Assembly: GCA_036362985.1 (NCBI GenBank)
Contig: JAYGXS010000001.1
Span: forward strand, 74,743,600 to 74,807,599
Length of the DNA stretch: 64,000 bases
Source: Ligula intestinalis
Lineage: Eukaryota; Platyhelminthes; Cestoda; Diphyllobothriidea; Diphyllobothriidae
Reading direction: 5' to 3'
The translations under genes were made by a program, and so were the position numbers. The notes beneath the pieces were generated by a model. The model did no database searches. It saw only the letters and a list, made by a program, of their open reading frames with translations, and was not told the origin of the DNA. Positions 13,397 to 27,619 of the stretch are shown piece after piece. Position 1 is the stretch's first letter, and each line of letters begins with the position of its first letter.

Positions 13397-14837
<1,441 letters not shown>

Positions 14838-14928
14838 TTTGAAAGTGTAGAGCGGAAGGTCTAACCTCGGAACTAAGACGGAGCACGAGGACGACGCAGG
14901 CGAAATCGCGTGTCAAGCCTGAAGCGGG

Positions 14929-14989
14929 CCTTTTATCACTTCTGAGGCACGCTACGTAGCTATTTTTTATTGGCTTACCGATAGCCAAT
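14929..14989 (-). promoter_or_regulatory. Putative core promoter of alpha-tubulin copy 1
   Basis: A TATA-like GATAAAAGG (14929-14937) lies about 92 bp upstream of the ATG. A CCAAT box in gene orientation (14969-14973) and an inverted CCAAT (14985-14989) lie 30-60 bp further upstream. The same order, TATA-like element then CCAAT boxes, occurs at the second tubulin copy, although the flanking sequence has diverged. Confidence 0.5.
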
Positions 14990-16550
14990 CACCTCTTTCC
15001 GAACGCTGTCGAAATCCGCCTGTGTACCTGATTGGATCAGTGCCGGTGGACAAGCCAAACGGGTGTCTGTCTGTTTATCTGCGCTAGTGGAAGATCTTGG
15101 CTCCGAGGTGCATAGGGAAGGGGACAAACTGTCGAACAGTTCCTTCCTCGGTGACCCTTATGGGAATGAGGTAGTGAAAGTTCTGACTAAGCGCTTAAGC
15201 TTGGCCTGTGCGTGGAGGCGTTAGAAGGGAAAAAGCAGCGGCGAACGAAACATGTAAGCGATAAAAAATGCGTGCTTATTAGCACTAGAACAGAAGTGTT
15301 GAATTCGTTGATGTGTTGCGTAAACTTAAGAAGAGAAATACGAATTTTAGGAAGGAGAATAGGGTGGCGTTGGAAAACAGTGAATTGCTGAAGCTTAATG
15401 AGTACAGACTGAAAACATATGCTGTTGCAACTGATTATGTGATTTACTGATCCGCTGAATTGCATGCATCGTTTTTACGACGTGCAAGGATGTTCGAATA
15501 ACGATCTGAGCTGGCTATGCCAGCATATAGGGTTAACAACAGCAGATTTTCTGTGATCTTCAAGAGAAAAGATCTAAGCTCGAAGACAATGAGGCTGAGC
15601 TGCATGAAGGGGTTTCGGAGGGTTAATCGCAAGCAATCGAAGCAGCTGTTTGAAACTAGCTCCGATAGCTTATTAATAAGAATAAGAACGACCCGAACCA
15701 GACCAGCAGCACGAGCAGTCCACTAGGACGATCTTTGTGTAATTTAAAGGGCTCTGGGGCCAAATACATGACACTGTCCGTTAGTATTCTGCCATCGTGT
15801 TTCCTCTAAAAGTGTTTAACTTACCATGTTTAAAGGTTTGCAGAGAAAGAGGAAGACGGGCTGGCGTTCCATTAGCTCGCATGTTCCACCAGTAAACTCT
15901 AACGCTGCAGTGAACCACATAGAGCCTGAGTAAGGTAGAGGATTAAAAAGAATATGTACCTGTAGACCGGTCCAATGCTGGCATTCAGGAAACCGCATAG
16001 TAGGGACTGGTGTCGAGCCGTGTTCCTAAAAACCGTGCTGCAAACCTCCTCCACTTGCTCCTAACCCGTCTGAACCGAACTTTTATGGCGTCAAGCGTCG
16101 TCGAGCCTGTTCTGGCCCGCCAACTATTCCTCTTCCCCCCCCCCGCCAAAATAATGTGCACTTGAATTATAAGTGGGGAACTAGTGGTGACTTGACAGCC
16201 TGTAAAGAGAACAGAAAATGTTGGTAACGAATGCTAATAAAAGACTGTAGAGTACACACGGACCTGGCATCTAACGAAGATTATAAATATCCGTAGGCAG
16301 CTGACTTCAGTAATATGGGACAGAACAAACGAGCTACAATGCTACATAATAAGTAGGGTTGTTCATCCAAATCAAGTTAATATCAGGCTTTTATGGCACT
16401 AAAATAAAACTCTTTTGTGCCACCAAAAAACTCAACTTCCGTGGAAGGAGGGAACTTGCTTGTGCAAAATGGAAGCAAATAAAGTAATATTTCTGGTGTA
16501 CTTCATTTGACTCGATTGAGAAAAATTTGGCAGTCTCGTTGGGATGGGTA
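14990..16550. other. Upstream of tubulin copy 1; no gene seen
   Basis: No recognisable coding region or repeat family. A short C run lies at about 16133-16143. Confidence 0.5.
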
Positions 16551-16551
16551 G

Positions 16552-16728
16552 GTAAATTGACCCAGCTGTGAGTAAACTCACGGTTCCTGGTGTGGGTCCC
16601 GTAGATCAGTTGGCTAGAGCGTTGGTTGTATCCAGGCCTTCCTTCTGCGGGCGAGGGTTTCGAATCAGACCGAGGTCGTCGAGTTTTTCACAACTAGGTC
16701 AGATGAATTATTCACATCTGCCAACCCC
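16552..16728 (+). repeat. tRNA-like SINE with inverted flanks, copy E2
   Basis: Starts TAAATTGACCCAGCTGTGAG. The tRNA-like body at about 16595-16678 has GTAGATCAGTTGGCTAGAGC (A-box) and a T-arm GGGTTTCGAATC (B-box), and is followed by GAGTTTTTCACAACTAGGTC and a tail ending ATCTGCCAACCCC. The 5' and 3' flanks are partly complementary (TGACCCAGCTGTG versus CACAACTAGGTCA). Confidence 0.75.
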
Positions 16729-16729
16729 T

Positions 16730-19700
16730 TCCCTTCACTCCCCCCACTAATTTGTGGTGTGGGCTACGAGTTGGTCGCGATTAGAAAAGCGTACACTAGA
16801 GTAAAGTGCCTAGGGGGTAAGAGGATAGGCAGGGTTGGCAGATTTAAGCGAAGGCGAAGAAATTGCGGAAAGGACCGTGGTGAGTATATGGGTTGATTTG
16901 CTGGAGGTGCTGAGGGACAGTTGCTATGAGACAGTTTCAAGCGATCGACTCAAACAACCTCGAGGTGATCAGGATGAGTACTTATGAGATTACGGGTGGT
17001 GTGCAATATGGCGCAGAAGGGTCCCTTAGAGGGAAGTTACAATGCGCAACAGTAGCTTATGTAGGCCCACTCATTACTCCCTACTCCCTGCATGTTTATA
17101 GGGTTTTATGGGTGGGGAACACGAAAAAATGCCGATGTGCACAAAATAGCCAGTAAGCAAGAGGATTGATCCAGAAGATATACATTCATGATGCAACCTT
17201 TAGATAGGATCAGTGGAGTCCACATTGGCCAAGTTTTAACGCGGCCCAAAAAATTGCCAAAAGGTACGTTACCCAGTGTCATAACTGAGTTTAGCGGCGG
17301 TGCATTACAAGCCTGGATTGAGCGTGACAAGATACTTACGTCGGTCAAAGCCAGATATTCGCTACGACGGAGGTTACCAAAGACTCAGAGTGACCCTTCG
17401 AGTTGACGGTGGAAATACTTAGCCAAACCGCCGAGTGAGGGATGCTAAACTCTTGTTACTATGCGACAACATCTGAGGAGGTCAATACGGTTAGTACCAA
17501 GTCAGGCTTAAAATTTCCGCTCTTGGTCTTCTCCGATGGATGAGGGAAATTCGAGGACTCCAGAAAGGTTCAAGCAGCAGTATTTGCCGTTATATTTGGA
17601 GGGCAAGTTGCGATGGATGATAGTGGTTAATACCAGAGCCCGAAGAGCTGAAACAACTTAGCTTTGATAAGGGGTTTATGTGTATGTGGACGCGTGCAAA
17701 ACACATGTGGGATACGATGTGGTCCAGTCAGATAATAGGCGATAGAACGTATCCCAACATGTATAAGCTAGTTGAATAGAATAAGAGGTGGAAGGCCATA
17801 GTGTCAGGGAGAGTTTACTAAGGTAGGAACGAGCGTAGTATGTAAGCAATAGGAGAACTGACTTCCAGATGAGTGCAGGCCAGCCATGAATGAGCCGGAG
17901 TCCAGAGAGTCTGCATTCGAACAGTGAGTCGTCGGCTCTGGAAGTGAATTAGTGTAAACAAATCGTCCGCATCTCGGGCACTGGTCTAACCTTGAGAATT
18001 GATTGGCTAGTGAGGCTATACCGCCTTGAGAATGCCAGACAGGAGTGACCTTGAACGGAAGCCTTGACTATGGTGTCTTGCGGACGCGTGATGGTCACGC
18101 CAGCCATGACCTAGTCCGCTCGGCGTCCGGGGAAAGCATGACTAAGAAAGGGGGTAGCTACACACGCGTATGAGGACAAAAAGTGCCAACAGGAGGTTTT
18201 TATGCCGTTTGATCCTGGCCTTGTGTGAGATTACTGATGAAAATCGGAATAACTGACGGATCAAAGGAAGCGGTCGCCATCGAGGCATTACATACCTCGA
18301 AGCAGAAAGATTGTGCATTGAGGTTAAAGCACCGCCTTCATATCTTGTTCAGTGCTAGGAGTCGGAGGGGGGAGGGGGGTTTCGACAGAGCACAACATTA
18401 TTTATCTGAATGGCCTTTATCTCGAGATAAGCATACGAAAATTCTCCTACTACAGGTTGACCAGGTCGATCGAAGGGCGGGCAACGGCGTTAAAACCGTG
18501 CTGGGCAAAGCAATCAACAAACTGATTGAAAACGATCTCATTAAAAAAACGGATACCAGTGGTGTGTTGAGATGTGTGGAGATGATGAACCTTGTGGGAC
18601 TAAGATTTGTCCCAGAGAGTGCTTAAGACATAGGTAAGATGTTTATCGACATTGCAAATGAAAAAATCTCAGGCTTTTATACAGTTACGAAAATGATGGA
18701 TGGGCCGATATGCACTAGGTGGTTGTTGACCAAAACTACTATGAGAATTTTGCTGGGTTGTCGGCTTTGCGGAGTACAAGTCAGGTGGCTGGATACTCGT
18801 TATGACTTGGTGCTAAAGGGCTGCAACTATGGAAGTATTGGCCAAAATGTAAACCGGAAATTCATGTAGTGGATAAGAAATTACCGTTTTATTCGCAAGG
18901 GTCTCTCTGACACATCGAAAGGTGTCCACGGCTGTGTTGGGCAAAAAAGCTCATGGTTGGTATCGCGTAACAGACTAATAAGTTGAAAAGAAAGAAGATC
19001 TTCGGAAAATCGAGTTGTACTCGTGAATTTTCGAACAAGTATCACGTGTTCGTCGTCAGACTAAATTAAAATTAAAATTCATCCTATCATCTCTGAATGC
19101 AACTTACTTCACTTATCCAGACTGGTAAGTATCAAAATTAATGGAGGGTTGCTTGAATTCAACGTCTATAACCCTTGACAAGGCTGTAGTGGCCCCTAGC
19201 AGCCACTTGGAACCCAAGATCAGCCGATGGCGCATGTCGCCTTTAAGTTGGCGCAGCTGTCTGAAAGGCAAGAACTAGTTGTGCGACTTGACCAACCGGC
19301 AGCAACCTATTGTACGCCCCTACTAAATAACGTTATCGATAGGTAGGCGCGAAAGACGGGAACGAAGGCAGTGGAGTACGGCAGTTTGAAGAAAGGAGAA
19401 GGGCGGTAACGTGTCAGCAATAAAAGTAACTCATACGCCCACCGTCATGGTGCAAGTAAGATGGTTTTTAGTGCTGAACTAAACCGTATTACACTCCCAT
19501 CTATTCACGTCTAAGTACACGCCAACTTAATCCTAGCCGCAACCCAACTCCCAACTCTAGACCTGGTCTGGTTAATAGGGTCTTGCAATAGTTCGTCAGA
19601 AAAAAAGAGAGAGGAGGGAACTCGCAAATATTTGAAATTTTGACTTCTGTGGGATGGTAACCAAAAACATCTACAAAAGAAAACGCATGTAATGGCATTG

Positions 19701-20690
19701 AGGAACGCCCCGAATCGGTTAACTGACCAAAGCTGAGGCGTAAATACTGAAGATGCTCATGTTTGCTGGAAATTTTAACCTGGTCCGTCAGAACATGGGG
19801 ATAGAAGCGAAAAGACGAGTTCAGTTCAGAAGCAGCAGATACGAACGTTTGAACAAGAAGTTTATTGGCCTAAATTTTCGGATTCTCACTTGGAGCCAAC
19901 TTAAAACCTTCAACATTTATTAATCACTGAAGGCGATAATGGTTTGCATTCGTCGGATTTACTTTACTAAATCTTCATAGGGGTAGACGTACCGTTCACG
20001 ATATCATCGAGGTCGTTTACTCAGGCATGATGAATTCAGTAGGAAGTTCAGATATTACGCATTAAAATAAGTCCAATAAAACAATTCCTTCCGGCTGGTT
20101 ATTTGGCATATAATTGTGGTCACCCACTGATATTACTCTTGACATCTCGTATCAAAATGCATCTCTGTGCAGCCACTGACTGCCTTTGTGCAAGGACGAT
20201 ACTTCGATCGGCCGAAGTATGAAGCTGTATGAAGCTGCTCATTCAATCAGTTCAGTTCCTCACACTATGAGCCTCTGAATGCTGTTCGAAAAATAGCAGT
20301 CATCGAAATTGGCTACACAATTACAGCCTACCGTGGCGATTATCACAACCAAAACTCTAAGACGCCTGCCTGGTGGGTCAAAGTGTTACTCATTTCCGCC
20401 TGCCAACCTGTTTCGGCTACATATTCCTCATCTCTTCAGCATAGAAGGTAACTATCCTTTGTCTGTCGGTTATCTTCTCTTAGAAAGAATCTGGCTGTCT
20501 TAGTTGGCATCTTTTCTTGACTTTGTTTGCTGTAGCATATATTCGTCAAAGAAGGATAGTCAAAACTTTGGAGTTCCAAAATCAGATGGTAATGGAGGCA
20601 GTTATATGGACAACTCTTGAATGAACCAGAGTGTTTACGTGCAGCACTGCAAGTAATCGCAGCCAACTTTCTCATTAAGCAAGTGGGCAA
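16730..20690. other. Gene-free region
   Basis: A 133-codon plus-strand open frame at 18225-18626 has no recognised motif and is not supported as a gene. A dispersed repeat lies at 17686-17830. A weak CCCTAA-type patch occurs at 19515-19560. Nothing else is assigned. Confidence 0.4.
17686..17830. repeat. Dispersed repeat, copy 2
   Basis: Contains TGTGGGATACGATGTGGTCC and is the reverse complement of the copy at 1700-1850, with similar spacing of CCCAACATGTATAAGCTAGT in the flank. Confidence 0.55.
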
Positions 20691-20695
20691 AGGTA

Positions 20696-21120
20696 GTTTA
20701 AGTAGTTCACCTCATATACCCCTAGTCCCAGCATTTCGTTCTACGGAAACGGTGGTTACAGGGGTTTTGGGGTGGAGATACGGATAGGCAGTGAAGGAAA
20801 TTTGTAGAACGGTAAATTGGACTTCAGATGAGTTGAAGTAAACGACCTCCTAACCACCATTTCCACTTTTTCGGGAATTTCAAAAAACCTGCATTTTAAT
20901 AATCGGATTTTTCCGCAGTACGTTAAACAATAATATTATGAAAATCTACAGAGGTAGATCAACAACATTTATAAAAACAATAAAATAAAAATGCATATGA
21001 CAGTTAGTAAGGTATATTCCACTGCCGATCTTAATTCCCCACCCTCAACATCCCCTCTAATTACCGTTTCCTCAGGACAAAATGCCGGGACTAGGGGAAC
21101 ATGAGGTGCAATACTTAAAC
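20696..21120. mobile_element. TA-flanked TIR element (MITE-like), family M1 copy 1
   Basis: 425 bp with long terminal inverted repeats of about 100 bp. The left end is GTTTAAGTA..CACCTCAT and CTAGTCCCAGCATTT; the right end is the complement of the same motifs. Both ends abut TA, consistent with a TA target duplication. There is no transposase frame. A second copy is at 62006-62528. Confidence 0.75.
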
Positions 21121-21124
21121 TACT

Positions 21125-24100
21125 GCTGCCGGCAAGTCAAAGCCAAAGTGCATCCGCTTGAGCTTCCCTTGTCTGCGGCCAATCAGTGAAGAAAGCAATA
21201 TCGATTGCCATCATGGCGTTGTCGTAGGTTGACATACATGTGCGTACGCAGTTCTTGGCAGGCATTGGCAACACAAGTCAACGGCGGCGCTGACGACCAT
21301 GAGAGCCGGCAGCTACAGCTCCATAATTGGGAGTAACATGTCGTACAGTTACAAGTATATGCATCCGGTAGAAATATCAAGCTATCGCAAGGTGTTCTGA
21401 TGTATTTTAAACTACACGAACAGTCATACTGGACAGGAGGAAAAAGGTAATGAATTAAGTTCGTGGCTGACTGTACGTTATCTTATTTAAAAGACAAGGT
21501 TCGTTAAAATTGAAACCGTATCATTGTCCGTTGACTGAGAGAAAGCTTTGTGTGGTTTAAGCGAGCACGTTCGCACTTGAAATCGTACGGGTGGCAACGC
21601 AGGTTGTGTGGGTTCGTGAACTCTGTAAACAACAGTATGTACAGAATAGCAGAGGGTGGACGCTGAGTGACCTAGTGATGAGGCGAAACCGCCGAAGCCG
21701 TGGCATACTGCGGTAAAAAATCAGCGAAACATGCGTTAGTTCTTCTCACCTATTTCCTATGATGTAGGTTTGGTAAATCATGCAACAAAGACTTTCATTT
21801 GCTGCTCAACGTTTGTAGGTCCCTCTTTTATTCGCATGTTTCTTCAACCGGTCTGCGTAGGATACTGTGTGCCAGATCCGGTGGGATAGATATGAATAGT
21901 GACACCACGTAGAACGACACCATAGTTTGGTGAGGTTCTACTTCGCGGGCACGCGAAGGTGCAGGGCGCAAGTCGGCGAGAAAATACAGCAGGAACTGCC
22001 AGACCCCTCGGCCTCTGGTAGAAAGTCCATAATCAAGCGTATTTATATGCCCCCTCCCCTAACACCACGTTGTGCGTCCACGTGGCAAGATGGCGCGGCA
22101 CACGTTCACCCCCCCCCCATGTGCGCGTCCGACAGCTGGATTTAATACGAGAGCCGTCAGAGTGAACGCATATTCTTCTTTGTGGCATGAACCGGGACTC
22201 GCATATTCGCCTCTAGTCTTTAAAAATGGGATAAGTGGCTCGACAACTAGCCGCTAGACCGCATAATTATTTGAAAGTTTTTTGTTCAATATTTTACCCA
22301 ATTGCAGAAGGATTCATGAATGAAACTTTTTTTTCCCTCTTTGGCGGTAAGACAATGAGGACACAAAATAACGGAACTCAGATGGTAACTGAAGAGGAGA
22401 ACGAAAAAAGGGAAAATATTCTTAGAAGTCAAGGTAAGACATACATCAGTTCTACCGTCGTATCTGACGAGGTTCAAGGCGTGTTTTACAGCGGACTGGA
22501 AGCAAACGCGGTGAATTGAGCGTAAATTAGATTAAAGTAAGACAAGGCTTGCGCAAAATCTAACGCACTCTGTTACCCTCCCCCACCTAGGCCTGGTGTC
22601 ATGACTAAGTCAGAAAGACCAGAGGTGAGAGTGGGCTCAAAGTGGCTAGCGTGGCCAAGGCTGCCTCTAAGCCTGCCGTCACACCTGACTTAGATCCCAC
22701 GGAGTGGGAATGCCATCAGGCCACATTACGAAGGAGCCATTGCAACCTGATTCTCACTCCGACAGTCGGCTACTTCACTCACTGGGCTGATTGCGAGGTG
22801 CGAGTTATCCCATCTGTTGGCAACCTTTGAAGCAAGGGCTTTTAGTCGACCATGATAGTTTCAAGCACATCCGATTGTTAATAGTTAAAGAAAGTGCGTT
22901 GAGTGCTCGACCTGACTCTCTACTCCCATTTCCAGGCCTCAGCCAACGTCCCAACCGATCGCTAAACTGGTGGATCTGGCGGTGGGTATTCGGAGGCGCG
23001 TATAGAATGTGGGCAAAAAGCCGTTTCTTCGCAAAATGCTGATGCTAATTAGGACTGGATCCTGTAAAAACATCGGCATGGAGTACCGTAACGTTAATTT
23101 GCTGAAGCCAAAAACGTCAACTTTTAGTCAAGGAGGTGACACTCAGGCGAAGGAAAATAAAATTCCACCCGAGAACATTAAACCAGAAAGTTAAAGGAAC
23201 CTTTATGAGGGTGAAGGGGCTTTTGGTGCCCTTTCCGTAATTGCCACCACAATACTGCAGGTGTCTTTGCGTTAAATTCCAAGGAGTACTAAGTGCTGTT
23301 TGCAAATCTTAACCCTCACACCAGTCATACGCATACATTTAATCTTGGGTTAAACCATCACTCTCACTCTGACTGCAATTTAGCGCAGGGCCACCTATAA
23401 TACTGCGAGTACCTATTCGTATTTCCTTTTCCTTCGACTAATGAAAAGCATTTTATGCTTGCATCAGCTGCCGCATAAAATACGTAGGACTGAGGCTAAG
23501 AGCGTTGAAACTCATTTTAAGATGGGAAGGCCTGGAGGGCAGTTGTTTAAGCAGAAATTTTAGGTGACTAAAGAGTCCATAAATTGAATAAAATAAACAG
23601 TATCCAATACGATTTTTTCTATTTAAGGGAAAGGATATTTGTGAGTAAGTACCCTGACGCATTGACGACGATTTGATGTCACAACCAGTGTAGTAAGTGT
23701 TGCTTGGAATGTAACTGCGTCTGAAGCTTGGAAGGGCTAAGAGAAAAGCAGCCTCCAGTCGGCAAATGTAATTTAATCTATTTTAAAATTAGCACATTTT
23801 AGCACTGTCCAACCTACCTTACGTTCTACAGAACTTTCAGGGACTGTGTTGGAAAGTAAGTATTAAATCAAGCCGCTAAAAGTCGTTCCTGCACCAATGA
23901 ACGGCTGGAGCCAATCGCGATAAAGTTCAACGTGCCTAAGCCCGCTCTCATTGGTCCTAACACACAAAAGGTCCACACTTCAATGATTTTTGTATCAGAA
24001 AATGACAGTTAGGGGACACCCTGTAATGCCACCTCCAGAGGTGATTGTTCTTTACATAAGGGGAAGCTCTATCCAGCGGGTCCATCTTTTCTTTCTACAA

Positions 24101-26160
24101 CCATGGCAACATAAGTCGCATTGTTACATTTACAGCAGCCTACTGGTGTATCTCTTTATTGTTAGATCGCTACTGGGGAACAGAGCCGACGCTAGGGGTC
24201 GACATGGCAACGTCAACACTAAAAGTACCAGGGTTACGGGGGGAAGCTTTTCCATCAAACGTTCCGAATAACAGGGTGCATAATAAAACTGCAAAATGTA
24301 ACGTATTGCGTTTAACTTTCCTAGTTAGGTGAGATGACTTTATCGAAACACCTCTTACTGAGCGCCATACTGAAACCACTAGCATAGCAGAACGCCGGCC
24401 TTTGCATCAAGTAACTACCCACTGATAATGAGCGATTTACTTTAGAGATAAGAGCTGATGCATTGAATAGGTTGAAAAACGGAAGCATCGGTGTCCAGTC
24501 ATACAATGGACCCTGCATTAAGGTCAAACAGATCTGCAGACTGTCTGTTGTGCAATACCAAAACGAGGGCTTTCGTCAACGGACAGGGGTTGCTGTCCTG
24601 AACTATGAGGTCTCCGCTTGTGCGACTGATGGGAAACGTCGGTCGTTAATACTTACGAGTCCGTCGTTTCATCATGCTGCACTAATGCAAAAATGAGTAA
24701 CTTTTTGGTACGGCCAGTTTAAAGAAATTCGCAATAGAGGCAGGGACTGTTGTCGATATCAGGGAGACGTCAAGTCATTTTGATAAACGACAGTCTACTA
24801 GCGCTTTTCATGATAAGAAAACATTCAGGTAACCCTAAGCTTGGATGATAAACTAATCCCCAAATACCACATCGTAGAAATTGAATTCCTTTTTCTCCTC
24901 TCATTCGTCTGATGACTTCTGAAAGACTTTATAAATGCCGTCATTTCTAAGTACCAAAAATCCTTCAACACTCTGGGGATCTCGAATTGAGCGTAGATTA
25001 TCTCAATAGTTTGATCAACGCTCAGATAAGCGTTTCCACCAACGAAGAGGGCTTTCATTTACTCTTTGGCCGAACGCGCACCAATACATTAGTGATCTTT
25101 CCTTCCAGAGTATTATTTGTAGCGAATCGTTCCAAGTTTACTACAATTTGCTCAACTTCTTGGATCAGCTTTCTAATCGTAATGAATGACTCTTTGTTTG
25201 ATAGACGTGACTGGTTTGTAGGATGTGAAGCAGTCTATCGTGAAGTGTAAGTTAGGGGTATCATAACAGTTACACGTCAGTCAAATAAGAAAGAATACCT
25301 TGCCAACTTAAACACAAGGTTATTCTCGTGTGTTATTCAAAGTTGCTATGAGTTGAAAACAGAGCATATTTTACTTCAATAAAACGAAATGCTGTTTTAT
25401 ATAATCACAGGTTTTTGCGAATAATGATGTTCACCCCTTGCTTTGCAGTCTGATCCCTTGGCGTAATGTGACAACAACATATAAAATGTATAAGAACCAC
25501 TGATTCCACTCTTTTAACTATGAGAAACTTTTTCATTACTTTTAAAACTAGGATTTTTCAGCAAAAATTGTTACACTAAATGCTTTAAACAATGTTAACT
25601 TATTGATTGTTTCAATCTTTTATGTTCATATCACAAACCACAAGCTATAATCTGGAGGTTTACGGGTATCTGCATTCTATCCCTCATTCTCTATTGTTCT
25701 CATGTTATTTTTCCAGCTGCGCCTAAAATAGTTGCTGAGTTTTAAATTCCTCCTCCGAATTCTTATTTAAGCTGTCGGCGTTTCTTATGTTTTAAGGTGA
25801 TAGTATAATGCAGTGAAACTTCACACCAGTCAAGTGATTCGCTGACCGAATCCTTGATGTTGACCATCTTTCCTAATCCGACTGCGAAGTCCTACCGTCG
25901 GAACTTCTGACATACGCTTGCCATACATCGGCATGTCGGCGTTCTGCATTGCCATTTCTAGCACACTACCTGACGTGTGTAAAAAGCGTGAAACACAGAA
26001 TCTGATTTTGGAACAGTCTCCCCAATAATTGTGCATTTCATCTAAGCCTTTAGATTATTGTGTATTTTGCTAATTTATCGTCTCACGAATTGAGGCAAAG
26101 TTTCGCATCCCAGGTATGTGCATAGATTGTGAAGAAGCAGCTTCGATCACCGGAATCTGA
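21125..26160. other. Gene-free region
   Basis: No gene recognised. It includes one copy of the ~550-bp dispersed family (22585-22830), a C run at 22109-22117, and AT-rich sequence at 25280-25800. Confidence 0.45.
22585..22830 (+). repeat. ~550-bp dispersed family, partial copy D1
   Basis: Shares GTGGCTAGCGTGGCC, GCCTCTAAGC and AGGCCACATTACGAAGGAGCC with the minus-strand copies at 53110-53470 and 56929-57487. No poly(A) tail is seen. Confidence 0.6.
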
Positions 26161-26166
26161 GTTTTA

Positions 26167-26213
26167 TTTGTCTGAGCTTTCGAACTCTCGCGGGAGTCCA
26201 TCGTCAGAGATAA
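26167..26213 (-). ncRNA. Hammerhead-ribozyme-like motif, PLE1
   Basis: Minus strand: CTGACGA core (26207-26201), a stem II formed by GGACTC and GAGTTC, then GAAA (26181-26178), GCTC and AGAC. TCT before the core can pair with AGA after GCTC (stem I). The residues G and C between GAAA and UC could form the minimal stem III known from PLE hammerheads. Core CUGANGA...GAAA and a UC cleavage position are present; activity is not shown. Confidence 0.5.
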
Positions 26214-26462
26214 AACCGTCAATGAAAGCAAGCAACATTTATAGGGGAAAGGGACCAATTAACCGTCAACGAAAGCAATCAAAATTAACAGGGGTGGGGG
26301 GTTAATTAACCGTCAAAGGAAGCAAGCAAAATTTTTTTACAGGGAGAAGGGGGCAATTAACCGTCAAAGAAAGCAAGCGACATATAAAAGGGGGGGGGGG
26401 CAATTAACTGTTAACGAGAGCAAGCAAAATGTAGAGGGAGAGAGAGCAATTATCCGTCATAG
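26214..26462. repeat. ~47-bp minisatellite in PLE1 3' region
   Basis: Imperfect tandem units, each with CAATTAACCGTCAAMGAAAG and CAAGCAAAATTT and a G-rich end. Unit starts (CCGTC or equivalent) are near 26216, 26263, 26310, 26361, 26408 and 26454, giving spacings of 46-51 bp. It sits exactly between the endonuclease frame and the hammerhead-like motif. Confidence 0.9.
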
Positions 26463-27530
26463 CGGCAGGTAGCAGGTAGCAGGGAGGGAGGCAGGGACAG
26501 GACCGCCAGTGCCATGAGTATGGAGATACACGCGCAGGGCAACATATGAAGGCGCCAGCTCGATAATCTGTTAACTAAGTTGTCATCCGACGCCCAGGCT
26601 TCAATCAGCTCTCGGCCCGTCTTGCTACTTGCGTGGGCAATTATCCTCGCAGCTGCGAAGTTGAACTTGTGACCCGCCCCGTAGGTGTGGGCGGCCACTT
26701 GCGAAGATTCATCACCCCGTCGAACAGCCGACTTGTGCTCCTGTATGCGCAAACCCAGCATGCGCCCAGTTTGTCCAGTGTAATTTACAGGGCAGTTTAG
26801 ACATGGTATGCGATACACCACACCCGATTGTTCACTGAGATTTAGCCGATCTTTGATCCTCATGACCCGGCTGCGCATGGTAGCCTTGGGACGATGCGCA
26901 ATTCCAACGCCTAGTCCTGCGGCAATACGCTCGGTCGCTTCCGACACGTCCTTGATATATAGCAGCGCATGTCAAATCGTGCGAGGTGGTTCTGTTTGGG
27001 TCCTCGGAGGACGAGGCCGTAGGCATCGGTTTATGAAGGCTTTAGGATAGCCGTTCTGCATAAACTCATCGCGCAGATGTCGAGCCTCACGTGCTCTTTC
27101 TTCCGGGTTGTTGCAGTGTGTCTGGATCCTTTTAAACAGCTTTCTCACACAGCTTCGTTTGTGAGCCATCGGATGATTGCTGTGAAAACTGAGAAGCTGT
27201 CTGGTGTTCGTTGCCCTTCTCTGGACCCTCGTTTCTTTTGTGCCGTCGGGAGTCCGCATGACGAGCACGTCGAGGAAGGGTAGCTGCTGATCCTTTTCTT
27301 CTTCCCGCGTGAATTGTATATCTGGGAAGATCGAGTTGAGGAGATCATGGAAGCGTTGCAGCATTTCCCTTTTGACGATAACGAACTGGTCGTCAACGTA
27401 ACGGCACCAAAAGATCGGGGGCTGCTGGGAGAAGGCAATCTTTTCCAGCTCTGGCAGGACCAATTCTGCTATTAGACCAGACCGAAGCCTTATCGTCTGG
27501 TTCCTATGAATGAGCCTTTTTTGAATATTT
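26450..27530 (-). pseudogene. PLE1 reverse transcriptase/GIY-YIG polyprotein fragment
   Basis: One frame runs through SGLIAEL, then the catalytic FWCRYVDDQFVIV (YVDD intact, near 27400) and LPFLDVLV. It then meets one in-frame TGA at 26972-26974 and continues eight codons later into the endonuclease: GVVYRIPCLNCPVNYTGQTG carries the GIY and YIG equivalents, with CLNC plus HTYGAGH as the zinc-finger ligands, the catalytic-region GLRIQEHK, and a Glu in GRELIEAW. The TGA falls where an Arg codon CGA would become TGA, so a single transition broke the frame. The MGSPxSG motif upstream of SGLIAEL is degraded. The stop lies in the first unit of the minisatellite. The enzyme would reverse-transcribe element RNA primed from nicked DNA; this copy is 5'-truncated and dead. 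Confidence 0.88.
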
Positions 27531-27619
27531 TTGATGCTACTTTAAAAAAGCGTTTTTATTTCTCGCATCCTGCTCAATCTTTTACTGCCTGTCAATCCTC
27601 ATCTTGCTTAGATAGCAAA

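Larger units (their letters stand above)
26167..27530 (-). mobile_element. 5'-truncated Penelope-like element, PLE1
   Basis: Minus-strand retroelement whose order is reverse transcriptase C-terminal half, GIY-YIG endonuclease, ~47-bp minisatellite and hammerhead-like motif. The coding frame cannot be followed past about 27540, where a TAA appears, so the N-terminal and fingers regions are missing. 5' truncation is typical of PLE insertions. A fragment of another PLE lies head-to-head at 27620-27971. Confidence 0.85.

Noticed and set aside
18225..18869. Two consecutive plus-strand frames (133 and 76 codons)
   Set aside because: No recognisable domain, no splice or promoter context; insufficient to call a gene.
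26214..26462. CRISPR array
   Set aside because: Units are contiguous imperfect tandem repeats without spacers, inside a eukaryotic retroelement.
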